DNA of 11,520 nt from Bog-159 sp049514955 (GCA_049514955.1 JBEKUO010000170.1:1-11520); one strand, 5' to 3'. Positions 1 through 6,637 are shown, counted from the first letter of the stretch. Translations and numbers: made by a program. Notes: generated by a model not told the origin, from the letters alone.

Positions 1-870
1 GGCTATCAGATATTGCGCAACGGGGTACAGATTGCGACCGTCTTCTCGACCTCTTATCAGGACTCGGGCCTGGCCGACAGCACATCCTATACCTATCAAG
101 TGCAAGCCTTCAATCTGGCATCCATTGTCTCAAAGCCCGCCACGGCTACCGTTACCACGCCGGCGGCGAATCAAATCACCATCTGCGCGGTCACCAATGG
201 CGCCAGCTTCACGGCAAATATCCTCTCCCCCGGAGCTATCGCCACGATCTTTGGTAATAACCTGGCGACCTCTACCGCACCGGCCATGGCTGTCCCACTA
301 CCCATGACGCTGGGTGGCGCGACCGTCACCGTGAACGGCATCGCCGCTCCGCTCTTCTTTGCCAGTTCCCTTCAGATCAATTTCCAGGTCCCGAATGAGG
401 TTAAAGTAGGCACGGCCACCGTGGTAGTAAGCATAGGAAGCACCAGCACTGCACCCTTCAGTACTGCGGTACAGACTGCCGCGCCTGGAATCTTTACGTT
501 CTCGACCAACCGCGCCGCTGTGCGGAACCCGGACGAGAGCGTCAACAACTCCAATAATCCGGTCACTGCCGGCAGTTACATCGTCGCCTACTTGACCGGC
601 CAGGGTCCGGTGGACAATCCTGTGGCAGACGGGGTGCCTGCGCCCGATTCGCCGCTCTCACACGCGACTTCCACGTATTCGGCCACCATTGGGGGCCTGA
701 ACGCAAATGTTTTCTTCCTCGGCCTGGCTCCCGGGTATGTGGGCTTGGCGCAGGCCAATATCACGGTGCCGTCGTCGTTGGCCAGCGGCGATTATCCGCT
801 GATCATCACCGTCAACGGCGTGCAAAGCAATGGCCCGCTGATCACCGTTTCGGCTCCAACCGCACCATGA
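1..870 (+). CDS. Secreted FN3-domain protein with Solibacter-type C-terminal domain (3' part)
   Basis: The reading frame is open from the first base, so the start lies outside the window; 289 codons plus a TGA stop are visible. Residues 1 to about 57 have the alternating pattern of a fibronectin type III repeat (GYQILRNG, then YTYQVQAFN and a Ser/Thr/Pro-rich linker). From about residue 60 to the end the protein resembles the Solibacter-expanded C-terminal domain TIGR03437: it opens with VTNGASF, has PGAIATIFGNNLA, then QINFQVP, YLTGQGPVDNP and a final ANITVPSSLASGDYPLIITVNG. Proteins of this type are large, exported and beta-rich; their role is unknown, and adhesion or surface display is a common guess. 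The FN3 assignment is by pattern only. The domain is the best lineage marker in the window. No gene follows within 138 bases on this strand, so it probably ends its transcription unit. Confidence 0.85.
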   Translation, partial: GYQILRNGVQIATVFSTSYQDSGLADSTSYTYQVQAFNLASIVSKPATATVTTPAANQITICAVTNGASFTANILSPGAIATIFGNNLATSTAPAMAVPLPMTLGGATVTVNGIAAPLFFASSLQINFQVPNEVKVGTATVVVSIGSTSTAPFSTAVQTAAPGIFTFSTNRAAVRNPDESVNNSNNPVTAGSYIVAYLTGQGPVDNPVADGVPAPDSPLSHATSTYSATIGGLNANVFFLGLAPGYVGLAQANITVPSSLASGDYPLIITVNGVQSNGPLITVSAPTAP

Positions 871-1008
871 CAGCCATGGCTGCCACTTGACGAATCTAAG
901 AAATCGCGGCCTCTACTGATGTCTTAGCACGTGCTGAAAACGGGTTCGGCGAGGGCCGCGACGGCGGGTAGATCCCTGGTAAACTGAAGCTCAGCCGGGT
1001 ACTGAACC
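871..1008. other. Intergenic region with three inverted repeats upstream of the oxidoreductase
   Basis: CAGCCATGGCTG (871-882) and AGCACGTGCT (926-935) are perfect palindromes. CGCGGCC (905-911) and GGCCGCG (954-960) form the arms of a longer stem enclosing the second palindrome. The fold could end transcription of the upstream gene, though no T-run follows it, or it could hold an operator for the gene at 1009. I see no convincing sigma-70 promoter; a TTGACG at 887-892 has no -10 partner. Confidence 0.35.
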
Positions 1009-2295
1009 ATGTCCATCAATCGAAGGTCTTTTCTGAACCGGAGCGCCGCGGCCCTGGCTGGCACGGCCCTCTCGTACAACCGCATACAAGGCGCCAACGA
1101 GCGCATCTCGCTGGGGCATATCGGCATCGGCTCGCGCGGAGGCGAGCTTGCCTGGATTGTGTCGCAGCTTAAAGACAAGAAGAACGTCGAGATGACCGGC
1201 GTCTGCGATCTATGGAAAGTGAACCGCGAGCGCGCGGCACAGAAGGCCCAGACGGCGTATGGCAGAGCGCCGCGATCGTTCCAGTACATGGACGATCTGC
1301 TGGCGCTGAAGGACGTCGATGCGGTCCTGATCTCGACTCCGGAACACGCGCACTCGACCATCTTAAAGCTGGTGGCCGAGGCCGGCAAAGACGCCTATTG
1401 CGAAAAGCCCATGGGCAATGTGCTGGAAGAAGTCAAGGCTGCGCGGGACGCCGTCGTGGCGCGCAAACGGATCGTGCAGATCGGCACGCAGCACCGCAGC
1501 GAACCGTACCAGATCGCCACGCGCGACCTGATCCGCACGGGGGCGCTCGGCCAGGTCACGAAGTATGAGATCGTTTGGAACTATCACGGCCCCCGCTGGC
1601 GGGGTCGTCCGGAAGTCAAGCAGCTTCGGGAAGAAGACACCGACTGGCGCCGCTGGCTGCTCACCAAGCCCTATCGTCCTTTCGACCCGCGCATCTACTT
1701 CGAGTTCCGGCTCTACAAGGATTTCTCCGCCGGCATTGCCGACCAGTGGATGAGCCATGGCATCGACCTCTGTCACTATTTCCTGGACGATAACTTTCCG
1801 CGCTCAGTGATGGCCCACGGAGGCATTTTTGCCTGGCCTGACGGTCGCGAGAATCCGGACACGTTCCAGGCGCTGCTGGAGTATCCGAAGGGCTTCCTGG
1901 TGAGCTATGCCACGAGCTTCGGCAACGATTCCGACAGCTTCACGCGCATCATGGGCAAGAAAGCCACGCTGATCAATATCGGAGGCGAGGGCAGCCAGCG
2001 CTGGAAGCTGGTGGAGGAAAAGGGCACGCACGAGGACAATCCGTACGTTCACCGCGCGGAGACCTACGTGACGCTGCCCGACAACACCAACCTGGCGCCT
2101 CCTTTCATCAGCGACAACGACCTATCCCACATGGCCAACTGGCTGAATTGTCTGCGCAGCCGGCAGCAGCCCAACGCCACCGTGCATAACGGATTCGCGC
2201 ACTCGGTGGCCGTGATCATGGCGGCACGTGCTTATCGTGAAGGTAAGAAGCTGTATTGGGACGCCGCCACAGAGACTATCGTGGATCATGCGTGA
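1009..2295 (+). CDS. Tat-exported Gfo/Idh/MocA family oxidoreductase
   Basis: Predicted NAD(P)-dependent dehydrogenase of 428 residues acting on sugars, polyols or inositol-like substrates; the substrate cannot be read from the sequence. Residues 5-11 (RRSFLNR) followed by an Ala-rich stretch form a twin-arginine signal, so the folded, cofactor-loaded protein is probably exported. The Rossmann fold starts with HIGIGSRG (37-44); STPEHAH (109-115) and CEKPMGN (131-137) are the usual nucleotide-side motifs, with the family EKP lysine at 133. GTQHR (159-163) and SHGIDLCHYF (249-258) fit the catalytic alpha/beta domain. The start is the first ATG with the Tat signal directly behind it; the ribosome site is weak. 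It lacks the tryptophan-rich segment I associate with GH109, so a plain Gfo/Idh/MocA label is safer. It stands alone between a secreted-protein gene and a convergent gene. A second Tat-exported sugar enzyme lies at 9229-10275. Confidence 0.92.
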   Translation: MSINRRSFLNRSAAALAGTALSYNRIQGANERISLGHIGIGSRGGELAWIVSQLKDKKNVEMTGVCDLWKVNRERAAQKAQTAYGRAPRSFQYMDDLLALKDVDAVLISTPEHAHSTILKLVAEAGKDAYCEKPMGNVLEEVKAARDAVVARKRIVQIGTQHRSEPYQIATRDLIRTGALGQVTKYEIVWNYHGPRWRGRPEVKQLREEDTDWRRWLLTKPYRPFDPRIYFEFRLYKDFSAGIADQWMSHGIDLCHYFLDDNFPRSVMAHGGIFAWPDGRENPDTFQALLEYPKGFLVSYATSFGNDSDSFTRIMGKKATLINIGGEGSQRWKLVEEKGTHEDNPYVHRAETYVTLPDNTNLAPPFISDNDLSHMANWLNCLRSRQQPNATVHNGFAHSVAVIMAARAYREGKKLYWDAATETIVDHA

Positions 2296-2353
2296 GGGCG
2301 TGGCCAGCGTCGTGGGGCCGGCAATCTTGCCCGCAGCAGCCTTTCAAGCGGCT

Positions 2354-2367
2354 CTGGGCGAGCCCAG
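2354..2367 (+). terminator. Hairpin after the oxidoreductase gene, possible weak terminator
   Basis: CTGGGC (2354-2359) and GCCCAG (2362-2367) are perfect complementary arms; folded RNA would use five pairs around a CGAG loop. It lies 58 bases past the stop at 2295 in a convergent gap. The T-run expected of an intrinsic terminator is missing, so it may be only part of the repeat-rich spacer. Confidence 0.25.
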
Positions 2368-2373
2368 TTCGCT

Positions 2374-2418
2374 TGCGCCGGCAGGAGTGCCTGCGCCGCG
2401 CCGGCTGAAATCCGGCTG
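2374..2418. repeat. REP-like GC-rich hairpin unit, copy 1
   Basis: GCAGG (2381-2385), AGTG, CCTGC (2390-2394) form a tight hairpin inside a GCGCCG-rich stretch, followed by a direct repeat CCGGCTG (2401-2407 and 2412-2418). The string TGCGCCGGCAGGAGTG here matches TGCGCCGACAAGAGTG at 9152-9167 in 14 of 16 positions, so the two belong to one dispersed family. The rest of the gap (2419-2518) shows only a short AGCAG/CTGCT hairpin (2462-2476) and no gene. Confidence 0.55.
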
Positions 2419-2518
2419 CAGCCAGGATTGGCTTCCCCACTTTTGTAACGATGGTGCTAGTAGCAGTGGCGCTGCTGGGCTGCGGGAGATTGTTACGTGA
2501 GCTGCTAAGTTACTCCGC

Positions 2519-3352
2519 TCAAGCCCTGAGCAATTTGTGGAACACGGCATGTCTGGGAGAGTTGGCTTCGACGTGGTCCGCGCCTGCCGCCGTGAGGGTA
2601 TAATCCGAGTTGTCGCCCATCTGCAGATAGCCCTTGTCCTTCAGGTACCAGACGGCAAAGGATAGATATTCGCGGGGAAACCACATCAGCCGCTCTAGAT
2701 CCAGCAGGGAAAGTCCCGGATGCTCCATGTCACTCCGGCGCCGGTTGTAAAGCAGGCACAGAATGCCCAGGCGGCGGTTATTCTCACCCTCAACCCCGTC
2801 CACGAACTCCTTCAATTCGAAAGCCGGCATTGGTTCGCATTCGTGTACGCGCCGGGAGGAGTCGTAGCGCGCGCGTTTCTCGGAATCGGAGAGCGTCTCA
2901 TAAGCGTCGTTCAGCAGCAGAAACCGCTCGGCGTCACCGGTCTGGGGATTGTCCGGGTGGAAGCGCGCAGCCATAATGCGATAGACGCGGTGAATCGTCT
3001 CCGTCTCCGCATTGCGGCTTACCTGCAGCACCTCGTAGTAGTCGATCGCATCCATCAGCGGCAGACGCAGCGTCCGCTTGGTTTCCTCCGAAAACTCGAG
3101 CCCCACGACGTACATGGAACCGCGGCGCGTGCAATTGCGCACCGTCGCCCGTCCGGTAAGGTCATGGCGCTCCGCTTGCAAGCCGACGAGCGCACCGGGG
3201 GCGAGCTCTTCGGTGGACTCGATGCGCATGCCGGATTTGGAAACATTCAGGCCCCTGGCCCGCATGGATTTGTTCTGGCCGCGCGCATCCTGCCAAACCA
3301 CGGCAAACATCGCGTTGGTGAAGCGCCGCTGTTCCGTCCTTTTATCCGACAT
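2519..3352 (-). CDS. PilZ-J-domain fusion protein, predicted c-di-GMP-responsive co-chaperone
   Basis: The 277-residue protein joins two domains seldom seen together. Residues 1 to about 97 look like a PilZ domain: RTEQR (5-9) fits the RxxxR motif and NVSKSGMRI (36-44) fits [D/N]xSxxG, the two motifs that bind cyclic di-GMP in known PilZ proteins, so binding may be intact. Residues about 103-164 form a J domain: DYYEVLQV (104-111), the HPD signature (132-134) that stimulates DnaK-type Hsp70 ATPases, then LNDAYETLSDSEKRARYD (147-164). Residues 165-277 match no domain I can name; they look helical, and WYLKDKGYLQMGDNSDYTLTAAG resembles a winged helix. The start is the ATG at 3352-3350, preceded by GAAGGAG eight bases away; a longer reading from 3391 lacks such a site. 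The gene is alone and convergent with the oxidoreductase. PilZ and J calls are secure by motif; the combined function is inference. Confidence 0.88.
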   Translation of the reverse strand: MSDKRTEQRRFTNAMFAVVWQDARGQNKSMRARGLNVSKSGMRIESTEELAPGALVGLQAERHDLTGRATVRNCTRRGSMYVVGLEFSEETKRTLRLPLMDAIDYYEVLQVSRNAETETIHRVYRIMAARFHPDNPQTGDAERFLLLNDAYETLSDSEKRARYDSSRRVHECEPMPAFELKEFVDGVEGENNRRLGILCLLYNRRRSDMEHPGLSLLDLERLMWFPREYLSFAVWYLKDKGYLQMGDNSDYTLTAAGADHVEANSPRHAVFHKLLRA

Positions 3353-3360
3353 TCCGCTGG

Positions 3361-3367
3361 CTCCTTC
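3361..3367 (-). promoter_or_regulatory. Strong ribosome binding site fixing the PilZ-J start
   Basis: On the minus strand GAAGGAG stands eight bases before the ATG at 3352-3350. This supports the shorter 277-residue protein over an upstream in-frame ATG at 3391-3389. Confidence 0.75.
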
Positions 3368-3411
3368 TATTGAATACGCCGCCGCCCACACCTAGGGCAA
3401 GATGGCAAAGG

Positions 3412-3538
3412 TAACGTGGATAACGATAACCTAACGGTTAACCGTTCACTAAAGATAATCGGAATCCCGCCTGCCGGCGGCTGCTCCAAGCTCCACCGGA
3501 TTAAACCCGATAACGTTTGGCACTAACGTTAGTTAACG
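3412..3538. repeat. TAACG motif cluster with two perfect palindromes, putative operator array
   Basis: TAACG occurs at 3412, 3421, 3432, 3511, 3524 and 3534, with a related TAACC at 3427. AACGGTTAACCGTT (3433-3446) is a perfect 14-base palindrome and ACTAACGTTAGT (3522-3533) a perfect 12-base palindrome; both are built from the same motif facing itself. The two sub-clusters (3412-3446 and 3511-3538) are separated by about 65 bases of GC-rich sequence. The array lies between the PilZ-J gene (minus) and the candidate sRNA promoter (plus), where a multi-site operator would sit. No protein family can be assigned to the motif from sequence alone. Confidence 0.5.
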
Positions 3539-3620
3539 ATATGGTACTTAGTCCGGTAGCGCCTAACTTAAAGAAACGACTAGGCTACAGCGCGTCCCTC
3601 TGGGCGGGGTAACATTCTCC

Positions 3621-3650
3621 TTGACAGCGTCTGAGTATTACTCCGATACT
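3621..3650 (+). promoter_or_regulatory. Sigma-70-like promoter with an overlapping dyad
   Basis: TTGACA (3621-3626) is a perfect -35 box; after an 18-base spacer comes GATACT (3645-3650), four of six matches to the -10 consensus. AGTAT (3634-3638) and ATACT (3646-3650) form a dyad with a 7-base spacer, extending outward with one mismatch, so the right arm covers the -10 box. A repressor bound there would block the promoter. Transcription should start near 3657. Confidence 0.55.
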
Positions 3651-3656
3651 GAGGCG

Positions 3657-3895
3657 ACCATGATCCTTACGCCGACTCGCGCGATGGGCTCCGGTGTCGC
3701 CGACGATTGGACCGCATTCTCTACGCCGGCCCCATCGACCTTCGCCGGCACCCTGAAACACATCGCTCGAAGCCGAAGTCTGACTGGATTGGCCTGTAGA
3801 TGCGGTGGCCGGCCAATCACAGAGCCAACTCGTCACCAAATCGTTGACATATCTCCTATGGGCGGGCCCTGGCACACGCCGGGGCCCTTTTGTTG
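3657..3895 (+). ncRNA. Candidate small RNA of about 240 nt, family not recognised
   Basis: A consensus-like promoter (3621-3650) and a strong intrinsic terminator (3864-3891) bracket this stretch, and no credible protein lies between them: the only long frame, from an ATG at 3660, runs through the terminator stem to 3914. Three stems can be drawn: GGG plus CCGGTGT (3686-3697) with ACGCCGG plus CCC (3723-3732); the perfect pair GATTGGCC (3787-3794) and GGCCAATC (3811-3818); and the terminator. The linker before the terminator contains TCTCCT (3852-3857), complementary to a Shine-Dalgarno core, as in some sRNAs that pair with mRNA start regions. I looked for hallmarks of SRP RNA, RNase P RNA, tmRNA and the c-di-GMP-I riboswitch and saw none. 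It could instead be an attenuated leader for the gene at 3989. Expression is unproven. Confidence 0.45.
3864..3891 (+). terminator. Strong intrinsic terminator
   Basis: GGGCCCTGGC (3864-3873), loop ACAC, and GCCGGGGCCC (3878-3887) pair over ten positions with a single G-U wobble, followed directly by TTTT and a further T-rich stretch (TGTTGCTTT). This is the clearest intrinsic terminator in the window, and it belongs to the candidate sRNA rather than to any protein gene. Confidence 0.8.
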
Positions 3896-3988
3896 CTTTC
3901 AGGCGGTATGTTAGCCCATTCCTCGATGCGGTTGGAATACTGGTTGACTGTCTGAAATGAGATCTTCGACGACTGTTTAAGAAACCTT

Positions 3989-4348
3989 ATGCCAGCAAGT
4001 TCGCGAAGTCGTATTGTATTGTTTTGGCTAAGCGATGAGGAGTACCGCAGTTTGCAATTGGCTTGCAATTTTGCCGGAGCACGCAGTCTATCCGAGTTCA
4101 CGCGTTCCATGGTGATGGCTGCGTTGCGGCCGGAGACTGCCCGCAATCCGCTCCCAGAGATCGAGCGAATGCGCCAAGAAATCGCGGATCTGCGCGCCGC
4201 GATTGCCGACTTAAAATACGCCCTGGAGGGGTGGGGGTTCTCCACTGACGCTGTTTTCGCTACTGCTGGACCACGCCTTTTGGAATCCGCGGGACCGTCG
4301 AATTGTGTCATGCGATCGCACCCAGCACGCTCGCGCTGGCTGAATTGA
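3989..4348 (+). CDS. Ribbon-helix-helix protein with C-terminal coiled coil
   Basis: A 119-residue protein. Residues 7-46 fit a ribbon-helix-helix DNA-binding fold: a short beta strand (RIVLFWLS), a helix over DEEYRSLQLACNFAG, then RSLSEFTRSMVMAAL, where SLSEF is the usual turn and second helix. Residues 56-81 form a short coiled coil with heptad positions I58, M61, I65, L68, I72, L75 and L79, which would strengthen or extend dimerisation. The last 35 residues look disordered and match nothing I know. RHH proteins bind short repeated or palindromic DNA as dimers and often act as repressors or antitoxins. No toxin gene is adjacent, so an orphan regulator is more likely than a toxin-antitoxin unit. 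The start is the only ATG before the RHH core; the ribosome site is weak. Its first 30 codons are more AT-rich than those of neighbouring genes, a possible sign of transfer. Confidence 0.65.
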   Translation: MPASSRSRIVLFWLSDEEYRSLQLACNFAGARSLSEFTRSMVMAALRPETARNPLPEIERMRQEIADLRAAIADLKYALEGWGFSTDAVFATAGPRLLESAGPSNCVMRSHPARSRWLN

Positions 4349-4728
4349 TGGTTGCCAATCCATCTGCGATGTGCGAGCTGCGGCGCCCAACCGGAGACGA
4401 GTGACGGATTGACCTACTCTTTGCCTCATGAAGCGACGGTATCCGTCAGCGACACGCTGGCGACAAACAATCTTCGTACGTGATGTCAACGTCTCGGCAT
4501 GCAGACCCACGCCGCCAAACAGTAAAATCACAGTGCGCTTGCGCATGGTTTTCTGATCGTTTATCCGGAAAGCTGCGTGGAGTGCTTTTGAAGGCCAGCC
4601 GCGGTTGCACAAGCGGCCGGTTCCGCCGCGATTACTCTGTCATAACTGCCCAAGACCTGACCAGAGGAAAGCCAGGAGAAGAGATTGGACCAAATGAGCC
4701 TGGGAGCACCGCGCTAGATCGCGGGACG
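4349..4728. other. Intergenic stretch without a convincing gene
   Basis: Open frames exist on both strands (4546-4211 minus, 4480-5040 plus), but none has a good ribosome site, a recognisable domain or compatible neighbours, and each overlaps a better gene. A hairpin at 4709-4724 is listed separately. The minus-strand frame begins with a signal-peptide-like run, so a decayed gene cannot be excluded. Confidence 0.5.
4709..4724 (-). terminator. Short hairpin after the secreted protein gene
   Basis: CCGCG (4709-4713) and CGCGG (4720-4724) pair around a six-base loop, five bases past the TAG stop at 4731-4729 on the minus strand. It lacks a T-run, so any terminator role is weakly supported. Confidence 0.25.
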
Positions 4729-5262
4729 CTACCGCAACTCGATATAGTGTCGCCCGTAGTAGAGCCGCGCCGTGCCATCCGGCGCCACGATCGCTTGCAG
4801 CGGCCGTGGCTGCTTCAATGCCGCATCCCGCGGGGTTGTGCACTCCGCCACGGCGCCACCGGCTTGGTTATAGAGGGAGAATTTGCCCGGCTGGTCGACG
4901 CCCGTGCCTGGCCGCGCCCACCCAAATCCGTAGCTGCCGACCGTCACTTTCTGTCCGCAAATAGTGAGGTCGCCCTCGGTAATAATCATCCCGATGTACT
5001 TCGCAACGATATCGGCGCTGTATCCCGCGGTATCGATTAGAGCGAACAGCGCCCGCGCGCCGCCCGGCGTCTTCACGAGGCTGGCGTTGCGCTTCTGGGT
5101 GGGTATGGCGTTGCCCTCCAGATAAAAATCCTTCGGAACCGCCGAATCGAACGCTTTGCCCGTCACTAACTCGAACCTCTGCTGCGCCAGGGCAGCCGGA
5201 GACCAGGAACCCGGCACGGCAGTTGCGGCAACCAGGCACATCACCAACTGAATTCTTGTCAT
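4729..5262 (-). CDS. Small secreted protein of unknown function
   Basis: A 177-residue protein with a clear Sec signal peptide: MTRIQL, a hydrophobic stretch (VMCLVAATAV), then AALA followed by QQ, giving a predicted cut after residue 26. The mature part is about 150 residues with two cysteines (one in DLTICGQKVTV, one in AECTTPRD) that could form a disulfide. The pattern of short beta-like segments (KVTVGSYGFGWARPG, KFSLYNQAGG, TARLYYGRHYIEL) suggests a compact beta fold. I recognise no family. The start is the ATG at 5262-5260, with GAGGAG twelve bases upstream, a rather long gap; an earlier in-frame ATG at 5325 would put a polar stretch before the signal peptide and is unlikely. A four-codon frame (ATG at 5273) ends in a TGA overlapping this start, which might allow coupled initiation. 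It is divergent from the MgtC-like gene with a 103-base gap. Confidence 0.75.
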   Translation of the reverse strand: MTRIQLVMCLVAATAVPGSWSPAALAQQRFELVTGKAFDSAVPKDFYLEGNAIPTQKRNASLVKTPGGARALFALIDTAGYSADIVAKYIGMIITEGDLTICGQKVTVGSYGFGWARPGTGVDQPGKFSLYNQAGGAVAECTTPRDAALKQPRPLQAIVAPDGTARLYYGRHYIELR

Positions 5263-5345
5263 ATCAATCGCATACTCCTCGCGGCTCCGGCTACTGTATC
5301 CGAAACGGGTTGCCGCCGGGCTCACAGACAGCCCTCAGGCCATAC

Positions 5346-5351
5346 TATACT
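5346..5351 (+). promoter_or_regulatory. Possible -10 box of the MgtC-like gene
   Basis: TATACT (5346-5351) matches the -10 consensus in five of six positions; no good -35 is seen. Transcription would start near 5358, only about eight bases before the ATG at 5366. An in-frame stop at 5351-5353 forces the start to lie downstream, and no Shine-Dalgarno fits, so the mRNA may be nearly leaderless. Confidence 0.35.
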
Positions 5352-5365
5352 AATACGCCGAGCAC

Positions 5366-6637
5366 ATGTTGTCCGAACTCTACCGCTGGCTGCCGCCGGA
5401 AGGGGTGAAAATCCTGCTGGTGCTCTTCCTGTCCTTTCTGACGGGGCTCGAGCGCGAGGAGCACAAGACCGCCGCCGAGCACTACTCGTTCGGCGGCGTG
5501 CGCACGTTTCCCTTGATCGGACTGATCGGCTACGCGATTGGGCTTTTGTCTGGCGGCCAACTGCTGCCGGTCACCCTGGGCTTCGCTGTGATCGCAGGCT
5601 TCCTGATGCTGTCCTATTGGCACAAACTGGCGACCTCGGGACTTGCCGGAGTCACCACCGAGATGTCGGGTCTCACAACCTATCTAGTGGGCGCACTGGT
5701 ATACCGTGAGCAGTTCTGGATTGCGACCACTCTGACGATCGCCAGCATGTTGTTGTTGGAACTGAAGGCCGGGCTGGAGAACCTCACAAAACGAATCGCT
5801 CCGGAAGAGATTTTCACCTTCACAAAATTCCTGCTACTCACCGCCGTCGTCTTGCCCGTGTTGCCCGACAAGGACTTCGGTCCGTTTCAGATCAACCCCT
5901 TCAAGACATGGCTGGTGGTGGCCGCGGTGAGCACGATCTCCTATGGCAGCTATGTGATCCAGAAGGTGACCAAGGGGCAGGGCGGCGTACTGTTGGCCGC
6001 CGTTCTCGGGGGCGTTTACTCCTCCACTTTGACAACCGTAGTTTTGTCCAGGAGAGCCTGCCACGAAGACCATCCGCACCTCTTCGCGGGCGGAATTCTG
6101 ATCGCTTCCGGCATGATGTACCTAAGGCTGGCAGCCTTATTGGCGCTGTTTAACCGCGGTCTTTTCGGGGCGCTGGGTCTGCCCTTTGCGGCGCTGGCTG
6201 TCGTGGCCGTACTGGCGGGCTGGTTGTGGTCCAGAATTCCCGACGCGAAGACCAGTGAGGTCAAGCGCGAGTACGAGCCCAAGAATCCACTCGAACTGCG
6301 CGCCGCTTTCGCGTTTGCGCTACTGTTCCTAGCGATGCTGGTTGCCACCCGCCTGGCGGTTGTTTACCTCGGGAAGGGCGGCGTGTACGGTCTGGCGGCG
6401 GTGATGGGAGTAACGGACGTGGATCCCTTCATCATGGGGATGACTCAATCCGCCGGCAGCCTGACTCCGTTGTCGGTTGGCGCCGCGGCGATTCTGGTGG
6501 CGGCGGCCAGCAACAATCTGGTGAAAGGCGTCTACGCATACACGTTGTGCGATCGCCATACCGGCCGCCAGGGGTTGGTTCTACTGTCTGTCTTGGCGGC
6601 ATTAGGGCTGGCGCCTCTGCTGTGGTTATCGTTCTGA
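5366..6637 (+). CDS. MgtC/SapB-like membrane protein with DUF4010 domain
   Basis: A 423-residue polytopic inner-membrane protein. Residues 10 to about 130 resemble the MgtC/SapB N-terminal region: FLTGLEREEH (24-33) followed by GGVRTFPLIGLIGYAIG, the conserved charged loop and helix. Roughly residues 150-420 match DUF4010: a KF-LLTAVVLPVLPD segment, NPFKTW, a glycine-rich GGVLLAAVLGGVYSS helix, KNPLELRAAFAFALLF, and the GVYGLAAVMGVTDVDPF region near residues 340-355. Roughly ten or more transmembrane helices can be counted by eye. MgtC proteins are linked to growth at low magnesium and to modulation of the F-type ATPase in pathogens; for the long MgtC-DUF4010 type the substrate is unknown, and transport is only a guess. 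The length is normal for this architecture. The gene overlaps the convergent Rrf2 gene by 12 bases and is divergent from the small secreted protein. Confidence 0.88.
   Translation: MLSELYRWLPPEGVKILLVLFLSFLTGLEREEHKTAAEHYSFGGVRTFPLIGLIGYAIGLLSGGQLLPVTLGFAVIAGFLMLSYWHKLATSGLAGVTTEMSGLTTYLVGALVYREQFWIATTLTIASMLLLELKAGLENLTKRIAPEEIFTFTKFLLLTAVVLPVLPDKDFGPFQINPFKTWLVVAAVSTISYGSYVIQKVTKGQGGVLLAAVLGGVYSSTLTTVVLSRRACHEDHPHLFAGGILIASGMMYLRLAALLALFNRGLFGALGLPFAALAVVAVLAGWLWSRIPDAKTSEVKREYEPKNPLELRAAFAFALLFLAMLVATRLAVVYLGKGGVYGLAAVMGVTDVDPFIMGMTQSAGSLTPLSVGAAAILVAAASNNLVKGVYAYTLCDRHTGRQGLVLLSVLAALGLAPLLWLSF

Noticed and set aside
2720..3373. 217-residue plus-strand ORF antisense to the PilZ-J gene
   Set aside because: It mirrors a gene with two clear domains and has no domain of its own, a common result of high third-position GC.
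3415..3423. DnaA-box-like TTATCCACG on the minus strand, raising the idea of a replication origin
   Set aside because: Only one such near-match was seen, and there is no dnaA, dnaN, gidA or parA gene or AT-rich unwinding region nearby.
3412..3538. CRISPR array or plasmid iterons
   Set aside because: The repeated unit is only five bases with irregular spacing, and there are no cas or rep genes.
3621..3895. SRP RNA, RNase P RNA, tmRNA or c-di-GMP riboswitch
   Set aside because: None of the hallmark conserved strings of these families were found, and no coding sequence starts close after the terminator as expected for a simple riboswitch.
3660..3914. 84-codon plus-strand ORF starting at ATG 3660, almost leaderless from the 3621 promoter
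   Set aside because: It reads through the strong terminator at 3864-3891, has no recognisable domain and no ribosome site; an RNA gene explains the region better.
3989..4348. Toxin-antitoxin module
   Set aside because: The RHH protein resembles an antitoxin, but no small toxin gene overlaps or follows it in either direction.
4211..4546. Minus-strand ORF beginning MRKRTVILLFGGVGLHA
   Set aside because: The start resembles a signal peptide, but there is no ribosome site, the rest has no recognisable fold, and it overlaps the RHH gene antisense. A decayed gene remains possible.
4480..5040. 186-residue plus-strand ORF
   Set aside because: More than half lies antisense to the secreted protein gene, which has a signal peptide and ribosome site; this frame has neither.
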